A stretch of 39,228 nt of DNA, from positions 1 to 39,228 of the forward strand of contig PHBO01000019.1 of NCBI GenBank assembly GCA_002840645.1, given 5' to 3'. The stretch is from Candidatus Cloacimonetes bacterium HGW-Cloacimonetes-3 (GTDB lineage Bacteria > Cloacimonadota > Cloacimonadia > Cloacimonadales > Cloacimonadaceae). The translations under genes were made by a program, and so were the position numbers. Below the pieces are notes generated by a model, which was not told the origin of the DNA, did no database searches, and saw only the letters and a program-made list of their open reading frames with translations. This document shows, piece by piece, positions 31,976 through 39,228 of the stretch (the first letter of the stretch is position 1; the number at the start of each line of letters is the position of its first letter).

Positions 31976-32926
31976 TCAATGAAAGCCGGCAAAGTTTAGC
32001 TTTGCCCGCATATAATTTGCCAGATAGTAAGCACCAATACCGGTGATAATACCGGCAGCAGCATCTATAGCCCAATGATAATGGCAGAACACCGTTGCTA
32101 TAGACAGGAAGAATGCTATTACAGCAAACACAATTCCCATGGGCTTCACAAAGCGCAATGCCGCCACGGTAAGCACCAGAGTTATGGCGATATGGCTGCT
32201 GGGGAAAGCTCCGCCCAAGTGCCCTGAAGTGCTGTAGATAAATACCATGATATGGGTAAACAACCCACCCCGGTATGTTTTGGTTAGCTCCATTGCTTCC
32301 GGGATATACCTGCCCCCGATAACCGGAAGCACAGAATAGATGGTATAGCAGAGATAAAACACAAAGGTAAGATTAAAGATAAGCTCCTTAAATGCTTTCG
32401 GCTGCTTAAAATACAGATAAACAGGCAAGCCGACTATCATGGGATAATAACAGAAATAGGCGAAGTGAAACAGCTCCTGAATTGCCCAGTTGCTGTATGT
32501 TTTGCCCCATTCCAGAGATGGATAGTAGCCAAACACGCCTTTATCTATACTCATGAACCAGGGATCAAGCCAGTCTGATACAATTATGCGGTTGAAAGCA
32601 TGCCCGGAGGTGAAGAAATACCCAAAGAGCAACACCGGATAGATACCACGGACGAAGCTGAGTGCCTTACTTATGCGAGGTCTGCCAAGCACCCATGCTT
32701 GTTTGTTTCCCCATGCCATAAGCAGAACGCCAATAGCAATACTAAGGTATTTGGGGATGTGTATCCAGGCTTCATTGGTTCTGCCAATGCCGATGCTCAT
32801 GTATACCAGAATCCAGCCGCAAAAGACCAATGTGATAAGGTCTATGGCAGATAGTAAGCTGCCTGCTGTTCCCTGATACCTGTCGCTTGACACCTGAGAC
32901 TTATTACTTGGGGATTGCTTTGTCAT
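31976..32926 (-). CDS. PAP2-family membrane phosphatase / inositol phosphotransferase-like
   Basis: This 316-residue polytopic protein (about 6 helices) is of the PAP2 superfamily, Aur1/Ipt1-like branch. The three phosphatase motifs are recognisable: a lysine/arginine segment (KTYRGG), FPSSHIAITL with the catalytic serine-histidine region, and CHYHWAIDAAAG with the nucleophile histidine and aspartate. It would remove phosphate from, or exchange head groups of, a membrane lipid such as undecaprenyl diphosphate or phosphatidate. The start overlaps the GNAT gene by 23 bases. Its location beside a PlsY-like acyltransferase suggests phospholipid metabolism. The substrate cannot be assigned. Confidence 0.87.
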   Translation of the reverse strand: MTKQSPSNKSQVSSDRYQGTAGSLLSAIDLITLVFCGWILVYMSIGIGRTNEAWIHIPKYLSIAIGVLLMAWGNKQAWVLGRPRISKALSFVRGIYPVLLFGYFFTSGHAFNRIIVSDWLDPWFMSIDKGVFGYYPSLEWGKTYSNWAIQELFHFAYFCYYPMIVGLPVYLYFKQPKAFKELIFNLTFVFYLCYTIYSVLPVIGGRYIPEAMELTKTYRGGLFTHIMVFIYSTSGHLGGAFPSSHIAITLVLTVAALRFVKPMGIVFAVIAFFLSIATVFCHYHWAIDAAAGIITGIGAYYLANYMRAKLNFAGFH

Positions 32927-34025
32927 ACAACCTATAGGTTTTATATATCACTGCATCCAGTTTTTCTGCCACGTGCATCATCAGGGTATTGGTTTCCAGC
33001 ACCCAGGAGAACTCACCACGCACATATCCCTTCGGCAAGCCATTCTTGTAAGAATGATAATGGAAAACACTATCTATGCCGCGTCCCTGGAACTCTTTTA
33101 TAATCCCCATGGTTATCACTCTGGCAGAGCCGATCTTTTTCTTGGCGATCATGGCTTTTACCAAAGTGACAGGGTTTATGCGTCCATGCATCACTTTTAA
33201 CACTTCATTGTAATTAGGCAGTCCAAGGCTGAAACCTGCCGGCTTACCATCAATCTCTGCGATGAACACCATATCGGGATCAGCAATAGGCAGCAGCTCG
33301 CCCACAATATGGTCAAACTCCGCTTTTGTCATGGGTACATTCCCCCAGTTATACTCCCAGGCTTTGGTGTATATCTGGAAGACGGTTTCAATGTCTTTCT
33401 TCATTTGTTGCTTATCCCGGGAGAGGGAACGGATTGTTACTCCGGTACGTTTCTTGATAATATCTACCATTCTTTGTATGCGTTCCGGTATTTCGTAGCG
33501 GATACTTAAGTAAGCATAGAGATCCATGGTTTTTGTAAGTCCCCATGCCTCAAACAATTTCTGGTAATAAGGATGGTCATGCCGCATCATCACCATGGGC
33601 GGGGTATCAAAACCATCCACCAGCAGCCCGCATTCCTCATTAACAGAGAAATTAAGGGGACCTCTCATAGATGTAAACCCACGGGTTCTGTTCCACTCAA
33701 AGGCGGTATCGAATAGCGCATTGGCAACTTGTTGATCATCGATACTATCGAAAAAGCCAAAGAAGCCTATGTTCTCTTTATGCTCTTTATTATGCTGTGT
33801 GTTTGTATGAGCAGAAATCCTGCCCACCACTTTCTCGTCCTTAACTGCCAGATACAGCTGTACTTCTGAATGCTGATAATAAGGGTTCTTGCTGGGGTTA
33901 AAGAACTTCTTTTGCTCGCTGATAAGCGGAGCTACCCAGTTAGGATCATTCTTATACAGCTCAAAAGGCAGCATAATAAACTGGCGCAACTGTTTTGGGC
34001 TATCTACCGGAACTATTTTAATCAT
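32904..34025 (-). CDS. GNAT-fold N-acetyltransferase-like protein
   Basis: This 373-residue protein belongs to a large, poorly studied GNAT-related family common in FCB bacteria. The N-terminal region (FIMLPFELYKNDPNWVAPL, then KNPYYQHSEVQLYLA) and GRISAHTN strand resemble its usual opening. SMRGPLNFSVNEECGLLVDGFD in the middle (about 115-140) and a second GNAT lobe with ITMGIIKEFQGRGIDSVFHY (CoA-binding R/QxxGx type) complete the signature. No signal peptide or membrane segment is seen. It is placed between PlsY-like and PAP2 genes in the operon and overlaps the latter by 23 bases. Substrate unknown; a lipid or peptide amine are possibilities. Confidence 0.83.
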   Translation of the reverse strand: MIKIVPVDSPKQLRQFIMLPFELYKNDPNWVAPLISEQKKFFNPSKNPYYQHSEVQLYLAVKDEKVVGRISAHTNTQHNKEHKENIGFFGFFDSIDDQQVANALFDTAFEWNRTRGFTSMRGPLNFSVNEECGLLVDGFDTPPMVMMRHDHPYYQKLFEAWGLTKTMDLYAYLSIRYEIPERIQRMVDIIKKRTGVTIRSLSRDKQQMKKDIETVFQIYTKAWEYNWGNVPMTKAEFDHIVGELLPIADPDMVFIAEIDGKPAGFSLGLPNYNEVLKVMHGRINPVTLVKAMIAKKKIGSARVITMGIIKEFQGRGIDSVFHYHSYKNGLPKGYVRGEFSWVLETNTLMMHVAEKLDAVIYKTYRLYDKAIPK

Positions 34026-34047
34026 CTTGCCACATCCTAAAGTTTAT

Positions 34048-34692
34048 TTAGATTTCGCCAAGTTTCTTGGAAACGATAATGTTCAATATTCCCATTAACA
34101 CAGCAATGCCAAGCATAATGGGAACAAAGTATGGTGGTAATTCCTTGCGGAAGGCAGGAATTACAGAATAGAATATTTGGAACAGCACCACCGGTAGAAT
34201 CACGATCAAATACTGCGTAAAGCGTATCTGCCGGAACCTGATTACCAGTATCCATGCTATCACCGCTGTTATCAGCATGGGATAGAAGGCAAAGTACGCC
34301 ACAAAACCCATATAGGTAAATATGCCTCTCCCACCTCTAAAGTGGTTTGTAAGGGGCAGGCAATGCCCAACAAGCATACCCATGCCATAAAGCAGCATCA
34401 CATTTCGCTGGTACAGGGTAGCAATTCCGCTTACCGCACCGCTGTTATCAATTATTCTTAACAGCATTTCTACTAACAGCAGGAAGAAGTATGCCTTGGC
34501 AGCGTCCAAAGCACCAACTAATATCCCTAATGGTTTGCTGATATGGGCGTAGATGTTCTCTGTATCTGCCAAGCCGGTACCAATCTTGTAGATGTTTAGC
34601 GAGCGCACACTCTTTGTAACTATTCTGGCAGTTGAGAAGCACCCATACAAATAGGATAGGCAGATGATGATGAAGGCGATTAAATAACTCAC
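34048..34692 (-). CDS. PlsY-like glycerol-3-phosphate acyltransferase family protein with divergent motifs
   Basis: This 214-residue membrane protein with about six helices matches the PlsY family, which acylates glycerol 3-phosphate with acyl phosphate as the first step of phospholipid synthesis. Motif 2 is well kept: LVGHCLPLTNHFRGGRGIFTYMG contains the GH, P and GGRG positions. Motif 1, normally GSGNPGATN, reads GTGLADTEN, and the C-terminal HRENI-like motif 3 is not visible. It may therefore be a divergent enzyme or have another substrate. The ATG overlaps the YggS stop by 4 bases. No plsX or plsC is in the window. Family placement is fairly sure; activity is not. Confidence 0.75.
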   Translation of the reverse strand: MSYLIAFIIICLSYLYGCFSTARIVTKSVRSLNIYKIGTGLADTENIYAHISKPLGILVGALDAAKAYFFLLLVEMLLRIIDNSGAVSGIATLYQRNVMLLYGMGMLVGHCLPLTNHFRGGRGIFTYMGFVAYFAFYPMLITAVIAWILVIRFRQIRFTQYLIVILPVVLFQIFYSVIPAFRKELPPYFVPIMLGIAVLMGILNIIVSKKLGEI

Positions 34693-35393
34693 GAACGCTC
34701 TCCATAGCTTCTTTGTCCGAAGATAGCACTGCCAATACGCAGCAAGTTTGCTCCCTCGTCCAATGCTATCAGATAATCGTGGCTCATGCCCATGGACAGA
34801 TAGTCCATCTGTACATTGGGAAGATCAAGCTTTTTAATCGTGTCGAACAGTGTTTTCATCTGGGCAAACAGGGGACGGCTTGCTTCCGGTTTACCCACCT
34901 TACCGATCGTCATCAAACCACGAATACACAAGGTGCTGTAACGGGAGATTTCCTCCACATATTGGATTGCATTAGAAAAGCTTACTCCGCTCTTGGTGGC
35001 TTCTTCGCTGATATTCACCTGAATCAGGATATCCTGAAACCGGTTAGTTCTTCCCAGGGCAAGGTGTAGTTTCTGTGCAATATATACAGAATCCACGGAG
35101 TGTATCAGGTATGGCTTCAAGCTAAGTAACTGGTTAATCTTGTTGCTTTGCAAGTGCCCGATGAAGTGAAATCCTTCATAAGGAGTTTGGATCAGAGGTA
35201 ACTTGCGCATTGCTTCCTGCACTTTATTCTCGCCAAAATGGCTAATCCCGAATTTCAGCGCAGCTTCTATAGCATCCACAGTTTGTGTTTTAGTTACGGC
35301 AAGCAGGATAATTTCTTCCTCTTGGCGTCCAAGTTTAGCTAACCGGTTGTCAATCGAGGTGCGAATCGTATCTATGTTCTTATTTATTCTCAT
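34689..35393 (-). CDS. YggS-family pyridoxal 5'-phosphate homeostasis protein (PLPBP)
   Basis: This 234-residue single-domain TIM-barrel protein carries PLP without being a known enzyme and helps control free PLP. Family motifs: LLAVTKTQTVDAIEAAL with the PLP-binding lysine, FGENKVQEA, FHFIGHLQSNKIN, VDSVYIAQKL, LIQVNISEEATKSG, LCIRGLMTIG, LSMGMSHDYLIALDEGANLLRIGSAIFG. Length is typical (about 230). Its ATG overlaps the TGA of the C25 peptidase gene, and its stop overlaps the PlsY-like start, so it is firmly within the nine-gene operon. Placing it behind a secreted protease is unusual, since it usually sits by proC or cell-division genes. Confidence 0.94.
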   Translation of the reverse strand: MRINKNIDTIRTSIDNRLAKLGRQEEEIILLAVTKTQTVDAIEAALKFGISHFGENKVQEAMRKLPLIQTPYEGFHFIGHLQSNKINQLLSLKPYLIHSVDSVYIAQKLHLALGRTNRFQDILIQVNISEEATKSGVSFSNAIQYVEEISRYSTLCIRGLMTIGKVGKPEASRPLFAQMKTLFDTIKKLDLPNVQMDYLSMGMSHDYLIALDEGANLLRIGSAIFGQRSYGERS

Positions 35394-38300
35394 TTCAGCA
35401 GTAGCATCCTTCTCTCTATTTTTTGTTTATTTAGCGTCAGCCGGTAATTATATATTCCACTGGCAACGCTTCTCCCTGAATCATCTCTTCCATCCCAAAG
35501 CACGGTGTGCGTCCCGCTTCTTTGGATTCCATTTATAAGCCTGCGCACTTTCTGCCCTTTTACATTGTAGATATCTATACTTGCGAAGGTATCTACAGCA
35601 AGGCTATACTTAATTGTAGTACTGGGGTTGAAGGGATTAGGGTAGTTTTGCATCAACGCATTTGGTATTGGGATCTGCACTTCATCCTGGCTGCCTACGA
35701 ATCCGGTAGAGGCAAAAGAACCCTGACGCTGGGGACTGCCACGATAGCTGATCCACGGCGCAAGCCCGCCTGAGGGAGCACGCAGGTTATATACTACTAT
35801 TCCATTTGCATATCCTGCCACTAACTTTGCCACTCCATTTACATCAAAATCCACAAGCGATGCGGGAGTGCTGCCGCTAAGGTTATTCACAAAAGGATAG
35901 CCGGCAACAATGCTGCCATTGTGATTATAGATATAAAGGGAATTATTATAGCTTTGCAGCACAATTTCCAGTTGGGGGTCTTCATCCAGATTTGCCAACA
36001 AGGGTGGGCATGTGAAGTATTCTTGCGTTTCCACGGGGAAACCCGGTAAATCCACACCATTGCTGCTAAAAGCGTATATTGTTCCGCTGCTGCTAACCCC
36101 TGCCACATCTATCCCGGAATAGTCCGACATGATATTCCCGATGGCAAATCCACCCGCTATCCCGGTACTGATACCGCGGGTGCTGATAATCTGTCCCTCA
36201 GCACTTACAATATAGATGTGAGAGTTTGTGGAGCAAACAATGCGGTTGTCATTAGTTATCGTGGGAGAACCGGTGATAGCCGAACCCAGTTGCAGCGGAA
36301 ATCCGGGCAAAATCTCGCCGTAGCCGCCTATCAGATACAGGTTCCCGGCAGAAGTTCCCGCCACTATTTCATAATCGCCATCATTATCAAAATCTGCTGC
36401 TGCAAGTTCACACTGAAACGATGCGCCCAAATCAACAGGGAATCCAAAAGGCATGTAACCATCAGGTTGGACAGCATATATCTTGCCATCCAAACCTCCG
36501 GCGATGGTTTCGTTGTATCCGTCACCATTGAGGTCAGCTAATACGGGAGTGTGTAAAAAGGATGTATCTGCATGAAAGCTAAAGATGCTTTCTCCGCCGG
36601 GAGAACAGGCATAGATATCTCCGGTTCTGCTGCAAAATGCCAGGTCTGTACCTGCTTCAGTATCTATAGCACCAGAGGCAAAGCTGCGGATGATGTTCAT
36701 CGTTGCAGGTGCGGCAAAACTGCTGCTTTGTTCACCGTCATTACCTATAATCGAAGCTGTGCCGTAGGCATTTACAGACAGTATATCCAAGCCTGGTTCG
36801 TTATCAAAATATCCGATTATGGGTGCAGATTTTACCGTGACAGAGCTTTCCCACGGGAATCTGGTATCCAACAAGGTTATCTGCATATCGGCGGTGTATT
36901 TCCTAATCCCTGTGCTAAGCGATGTTTGTGGATGGAATGATTCTATCTCCACCTTGATGTTATAAGTTCCAAAGCCCATATCCTGAGGAAGTTGTAAGTG
37001 TATATAAGCACCCAAGGGGCTTGTTGCTCCGGGGCTTATCTGGCTTACCGAGATACAGGGTCCCATCACCACCACACCGGGAGGAGCGGATACCACTCGC
37101 ACGGCAACATTAGCAGCCGTAGCCCAATCCGCATGATTACGCACCACGGGTTCAAATCTTATCAGTTCTCCAGGATTGATGGTGCCGTCATTATCTCCAT
37201 CCACATCGCTAAAGCTGTAACTATCCAGGCTTAGCAGAGGCAAATAGGGGTCTGCTGCTTTCACGGAGATAGAAGGATCGCCAAATAGCACCATTTCATA
37301 ATAGCACCAGCGCATCACATCGTTAGACAGCGCAGCATTAAGGTTTTGCGTGCGGGAAAAGGTTAACGCCTTGCCAAGCTGCGGTTTATTCTGAAAGAAC
37401 ATGCCGTTAAAGAACTGCCTGTCATAGAACTGCGAAGCACCTTCGATACTGCCGGGCATATACCAGCCATAACGAGTGTTACCGATAAAGGCAAACAATG
37501 CGCCATTGGAAGTAAGCAAATGCTCTCCCACGGATTCTCCATCGCCGGAGGTACGTTGATCAAAAGCGGCGGGATAGCAGCCCTGAGAGAACAGGAAGCC
37601 AAACTCGCTGTTTAGCATGTTATCCGCAGTATTGCCGGAAAGACCCATAAGAGTGAACTCATTAGAGTGTCCCATGTGGTTCATGATTCCGGCACCGTTG
37701 TTTATCGCATTCAGCACAGCAGAGCTATTGTATGTATCATCACGCTGGTAAAGGGTTTGCAGGTTATAACCGTTTGGCAGGTATTGAATTATATCATCCT
37801 TATAATCTCCGCCCCAGGTTACGGGATTCATATTCAAATTTTCCCCCATAAAGAGGGCAAAGTTATTGCTAAAGGTGTTGGCATCAGTGTAGTAGCGGGT
37901 CTTGCGGAAGATGTTCTGAAACTCGGCATTAGTCTCCGCGGGAAACCTGCCGATATGCACTTCAGGAATCATATCCGTATTATCCGCCTGCTCCCCGTAT
38001 ATGTTGTTCTGGTTGGCATTCCAGTTGCCGTCCAGATTGCTATAGTACAAATCCACGGGCATGCGCGTATCACTTGTATCGCCCACTCGTCCGTAAGCTC
38101 CACGCTCCGGCACAATCTCATCATCCCCGCCCAGAATAACGTATTGAAGCGGCTCTGAGCTGGCTGCCCAGGTCTGATAGGCATGAATGATGAAGTTACG
38201 CACTTTATCTGCGTTATCCACTCCGGGGTACGTTGTTAGAATATCTTCCATCGTATAGATGGCGTTACTTATGCCTTTGGTCTCGCGCCAGGCAGCATAT

Positions 38301-39010
38301 TCCGCAAACCAGCTTACCCGCTGGTTATCGGTGATAATAATCATCTGCTTCGGATTTGTAAGGTCTATCAGCCTGTTTGCGGGCTGCACATTGCGGTATC
38401 CAGATGCATTGGCATAGCCGGTAACAGCTTCCTGATTTGCTATCATGGCATTTAGCGTCTCAAGCGTTTCCCGGCTGGGAGTAAGGAAGTTTGCCTGATA
38501 CTGCGCTTCCCCGGCATCAAAGCTGCTGTTTATATCTATCCTTGCAGAACCGGAAGCGTACAACTGCCGGGTTATAGGATTGTATTTGTAAGGGTAAAGA
38601 TTGAAAAGTGCTATCTGATAGCCGCGGTAATACTGCGTTCCCAGATACTTATAGTCTTGCTGCGGATACAGTTTGTTCTCCAGAACAAGAGCTTCATTTC
38701 CCCGGGTGCTGCTATCATAGCTTTGGGAAACAGGCATTTGCTGACGCGCAATATCGAACTGCACATTCCGGTCTTGCAAGCTGGTGTGATCCATGCTAAC
38801 CTGCTCGCTTACATACTTTTCGCCGAAGGGTAACAGTATGCCCACAGGCAAATATGGCAGCATAGGCATGCCGGGTTCAAGGATAACATGATTGGGCTTT
38901 CCACTCCTGGTAGTTTCCCAACCCTGTGGATTTATGTCTATTGTAATGCTCAAAGCAATTGCATTCAAGCAGGCAATCAGCGAAATGCCTATCAGTGCTA
39001 TTCTCTTCAT
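35390..39010 (-). CDS. Gingipain-like C25 cysteine peptidase with beta-propeller-like repeats and sorting domain
   Basis: This is a large secreted protein of 1206 residues. Signal peptide (KRIALIGISLIACLNAIA) and propeptide-like region come first. The C25 peptidase domain lies at about 215-590, with the catalytic histidine likely His448 (NHMGHSNEF) and nucleophile Cys478 (FSQGCYPAAFD). An Ig-like segment (about 610-745) contains DVDGDNDGTINPGE. Then come FG-GAP/VCBS-like repeats, about 770-1110, for example LADLNGDGYNETIAGG and ADFDNDGDYEIVAGT, which suggest a calcium-binding propeller. The last 85 residues are a Por/FlgD-type sorting domain (NYPNPFNPSTTIKYSL, then DIYNVKGQKVRRL and ASGIYNYRL). 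It is probably exported by a type IX-like system. It heads the nine-gene operon; the start has only a weak ribosome-binding site. Confidence 0.92.
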   Translation of the reverse strand: MKRIALIGISLIACLNAIALSITIDINPQGWETTRSGKPNHVILEPGMPMLPYLPVGILLPFGEKYVSEQVSMDHTSLQDRNVQFDIARQQMPVSQSYDSSTRGNEALVLENKLYPQQDYKYLGTQYYRGYQIALFNLYPYKYNPITRQLYASGSARIDINSSFDAGEAQYQANFLTPSRETLETLNAMIANQEAVTGYANASGYRNVQPANRLIDLTNPKQMIIITDNQRVSWFAEYAAWRETKGISNAIYTMEDILTTYPGVDNADKVRNFIIHAYQTWAASSEPLQYVILGGDDEIVPERGAYGRVGDTSDTRMPVDLYYSNLDGNWNANQNNIYGEQADNTDMIPEVHIGRFPAETNAEFQNIFRKTRYYTDANTFSNNFALFMGENLNMNPVTWGGDYKDDIIQYLPNGYNLQTLYQRDDTYNSSAVLNAINNGAGIMNHMGHSNEFTLMGLSGNTADNMLNSEFGFLFSQGCYPAAFDQRTSGDGESVGEHLLTSNGALFAFIGNTRYGWYMPGSIEGASQFYDRQFFNGMFFQNKPQLGKALTFSRTQNLNAALSNDVMRWCYYEMVLFGDPSISVKAADPYLPLLSLDSYSFSDVDGDNDGTINPGELIRFEPVVRNHADWATAANVAVRVVSAPPGVVVMGPCISVSQISPGATSPLGAYIHLQLPQDMGFGTYNIKVEIESFHPQTSLSTGIRKYTADMQITLLDTRFPWESSVTVKSAPIIGYFDNEPGLDILSVNAYGTASIIGNDGEQSSSFAAPATMNIIRSFASGAIDTEAGTDLAFCSRTGDIYACSPGGESIFSFHADTSFLHTPVLADLNGDGYNETIAGGLDGKIYAVQPDGYMPFGFPVDLGASFQCELAAADFDNDGDYEIVAGTSAGNLYLIGGYGEILPGFPLQLGSAITGSPTITNDNRIVCSTNSHIYIVSAEGQIISTRGISTGIAGGFAIGNIMSDYSGIDVAGVSSSGTIYAFSSNGVDLPGFPVETQEYFTCPPLLANLDEDPQLEIVLQSYNNSLYIYNHNGSIVAGYPFVNNLSGSTPASLVDFDVNGVAKLVAGYANGIVVYNLRAPSGGLAPWISYRGSPQRQGSFASTGFVGSQDEVQIPIPNALMQNYPNPFNPSTTIKYSLAVDTFASIDIYNVKGQKVRRLINGIQRSGTHTVLWDGRDDSGRSVASGIYNYRLTLNKQKIERRMLLLK

Positions 39011-39228
39011 TTACGTATCCGTCTGCGATATATTTACTTACTTTACAAAGCAAGTCTTGTTCCCCTAACACGAGTGAGAGTATTCCGTCAAGAGTTTTCG
39101 CTTTATTCCGCTTTTAAATGCCTTATTGCTCCTTTGGTACAAACTCACCTGTGTCAAGTCCTGAAATAGTTGTCACGCTACTGCCGCAAAAGCTCCGACG
39201 TGCACAATCAAGGTGCTCGTCGCTTTTG
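39011..39228. promoter_or_regulatory. Upstream region of the C25 peptidase operon
   Basis: This 218-base stretch runs to the window edge. On the minus strand it contains two TTGAC boxes (TTGACA near 39158 and TTGACG near 39091) and an A+T-rich segment just before the ATG with TTGCTT and TATATC 15 bases apart. None forms a convincing full promoter, but transcription of the nine-gene operon must begin here or beyond. No protein was recognised; a plus-strand frame through 38888-39169 is antisense to the gene and not credible. Confidence 0.4.

Overview
The window reads as chromosomal DNA of a Gram-negative-type (diderm) anaerobe of the FCB superphylum. Candidatus Cloacimonadota is my best guess; a Bacteroidota or Marinimicrobia relative is less likely. 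The evidence is a gingipain-like C25 peptidase and a second secreted protein with C-terminal sorting domains of the type IX secretion (Por) kind, a PorV/UPF0164-like barrel, a FadL barrel and a DUF3078-like barrel. Genes are tightly packed in operons, with many ATGA, GTGA or TTGA stop/start overlaps. The lineage call is inference, since no rRNA is present.

Layout. (1) 1-5312, plus strand: a phased inverted-repeat array, a secreted thermonuclease fused to an Ada-like zinc domain, then a GerW/YtfJ protein, an M3 peptidase, a lipoate ligase and a DUF523-DUF1722 protein. (2) 5303-10028, minus strand: an envelope-glycan operon (hexapeptide acyltransferase, dolichol-phosphate-mannose-synthase-like glycosyltransferase, flippase, polysaccharide deacetylase) with ruvB embedded in it. 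(3) 10123-11016: a complete Xer recombinase. (4) 11215-16574, minus strand: ackA, a PAS/GAF hybrid histidine kinase, an S4 RNA-binding protein and a membrane gluzincin peptidase, all overlapping. (5) 16903-22680, minus strand: a DltA/DltC/DltB/DltD-like cassette (adenylating ligase, carrier protein, MBOAT, SGNH protein), followed by two small secreted proteins. (6) 22905-25506: a DUF3078-like barrel, two tandem tRNA-Val genes (GAC and CAC anticodons), a bidirectional terminator and a FadL-family porin. (7) 25754-39010, minus strand: one nine-gene run from the C25 peptidase through YggS, a PlsY-like protein, a GNAT protein, PAP2, a PorV-like barrel and a BatA/vWA protein to dxs and mnmE.

How they fit together. 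Most of the window serves the cell envelope: glycan export and modification, a probable acyl or D-alanyl tailoring system, type IX-type secreted proteins, phospholipid and isoprenoid synthesis. Housekeeping genes (ruvB, ackA, mnmE, dxs, lplA) are woven into these operons.

The most unusual signals are four. One is the Dlt-like cassette in a diderm. The second is a pair of about 84-bp long-stem palindromes, each ending 11 bases beyond the stop codon of a minus-strand gene. The third is a PlsY-family protein whose catalytic motif 1 is rewritten and whose motif 3 I cannot find. The fourth is the 11-bp-phased 3+3 inverted array at the left end. I saw no CRISPR array, intact insertion sequence, prophage or defence island.
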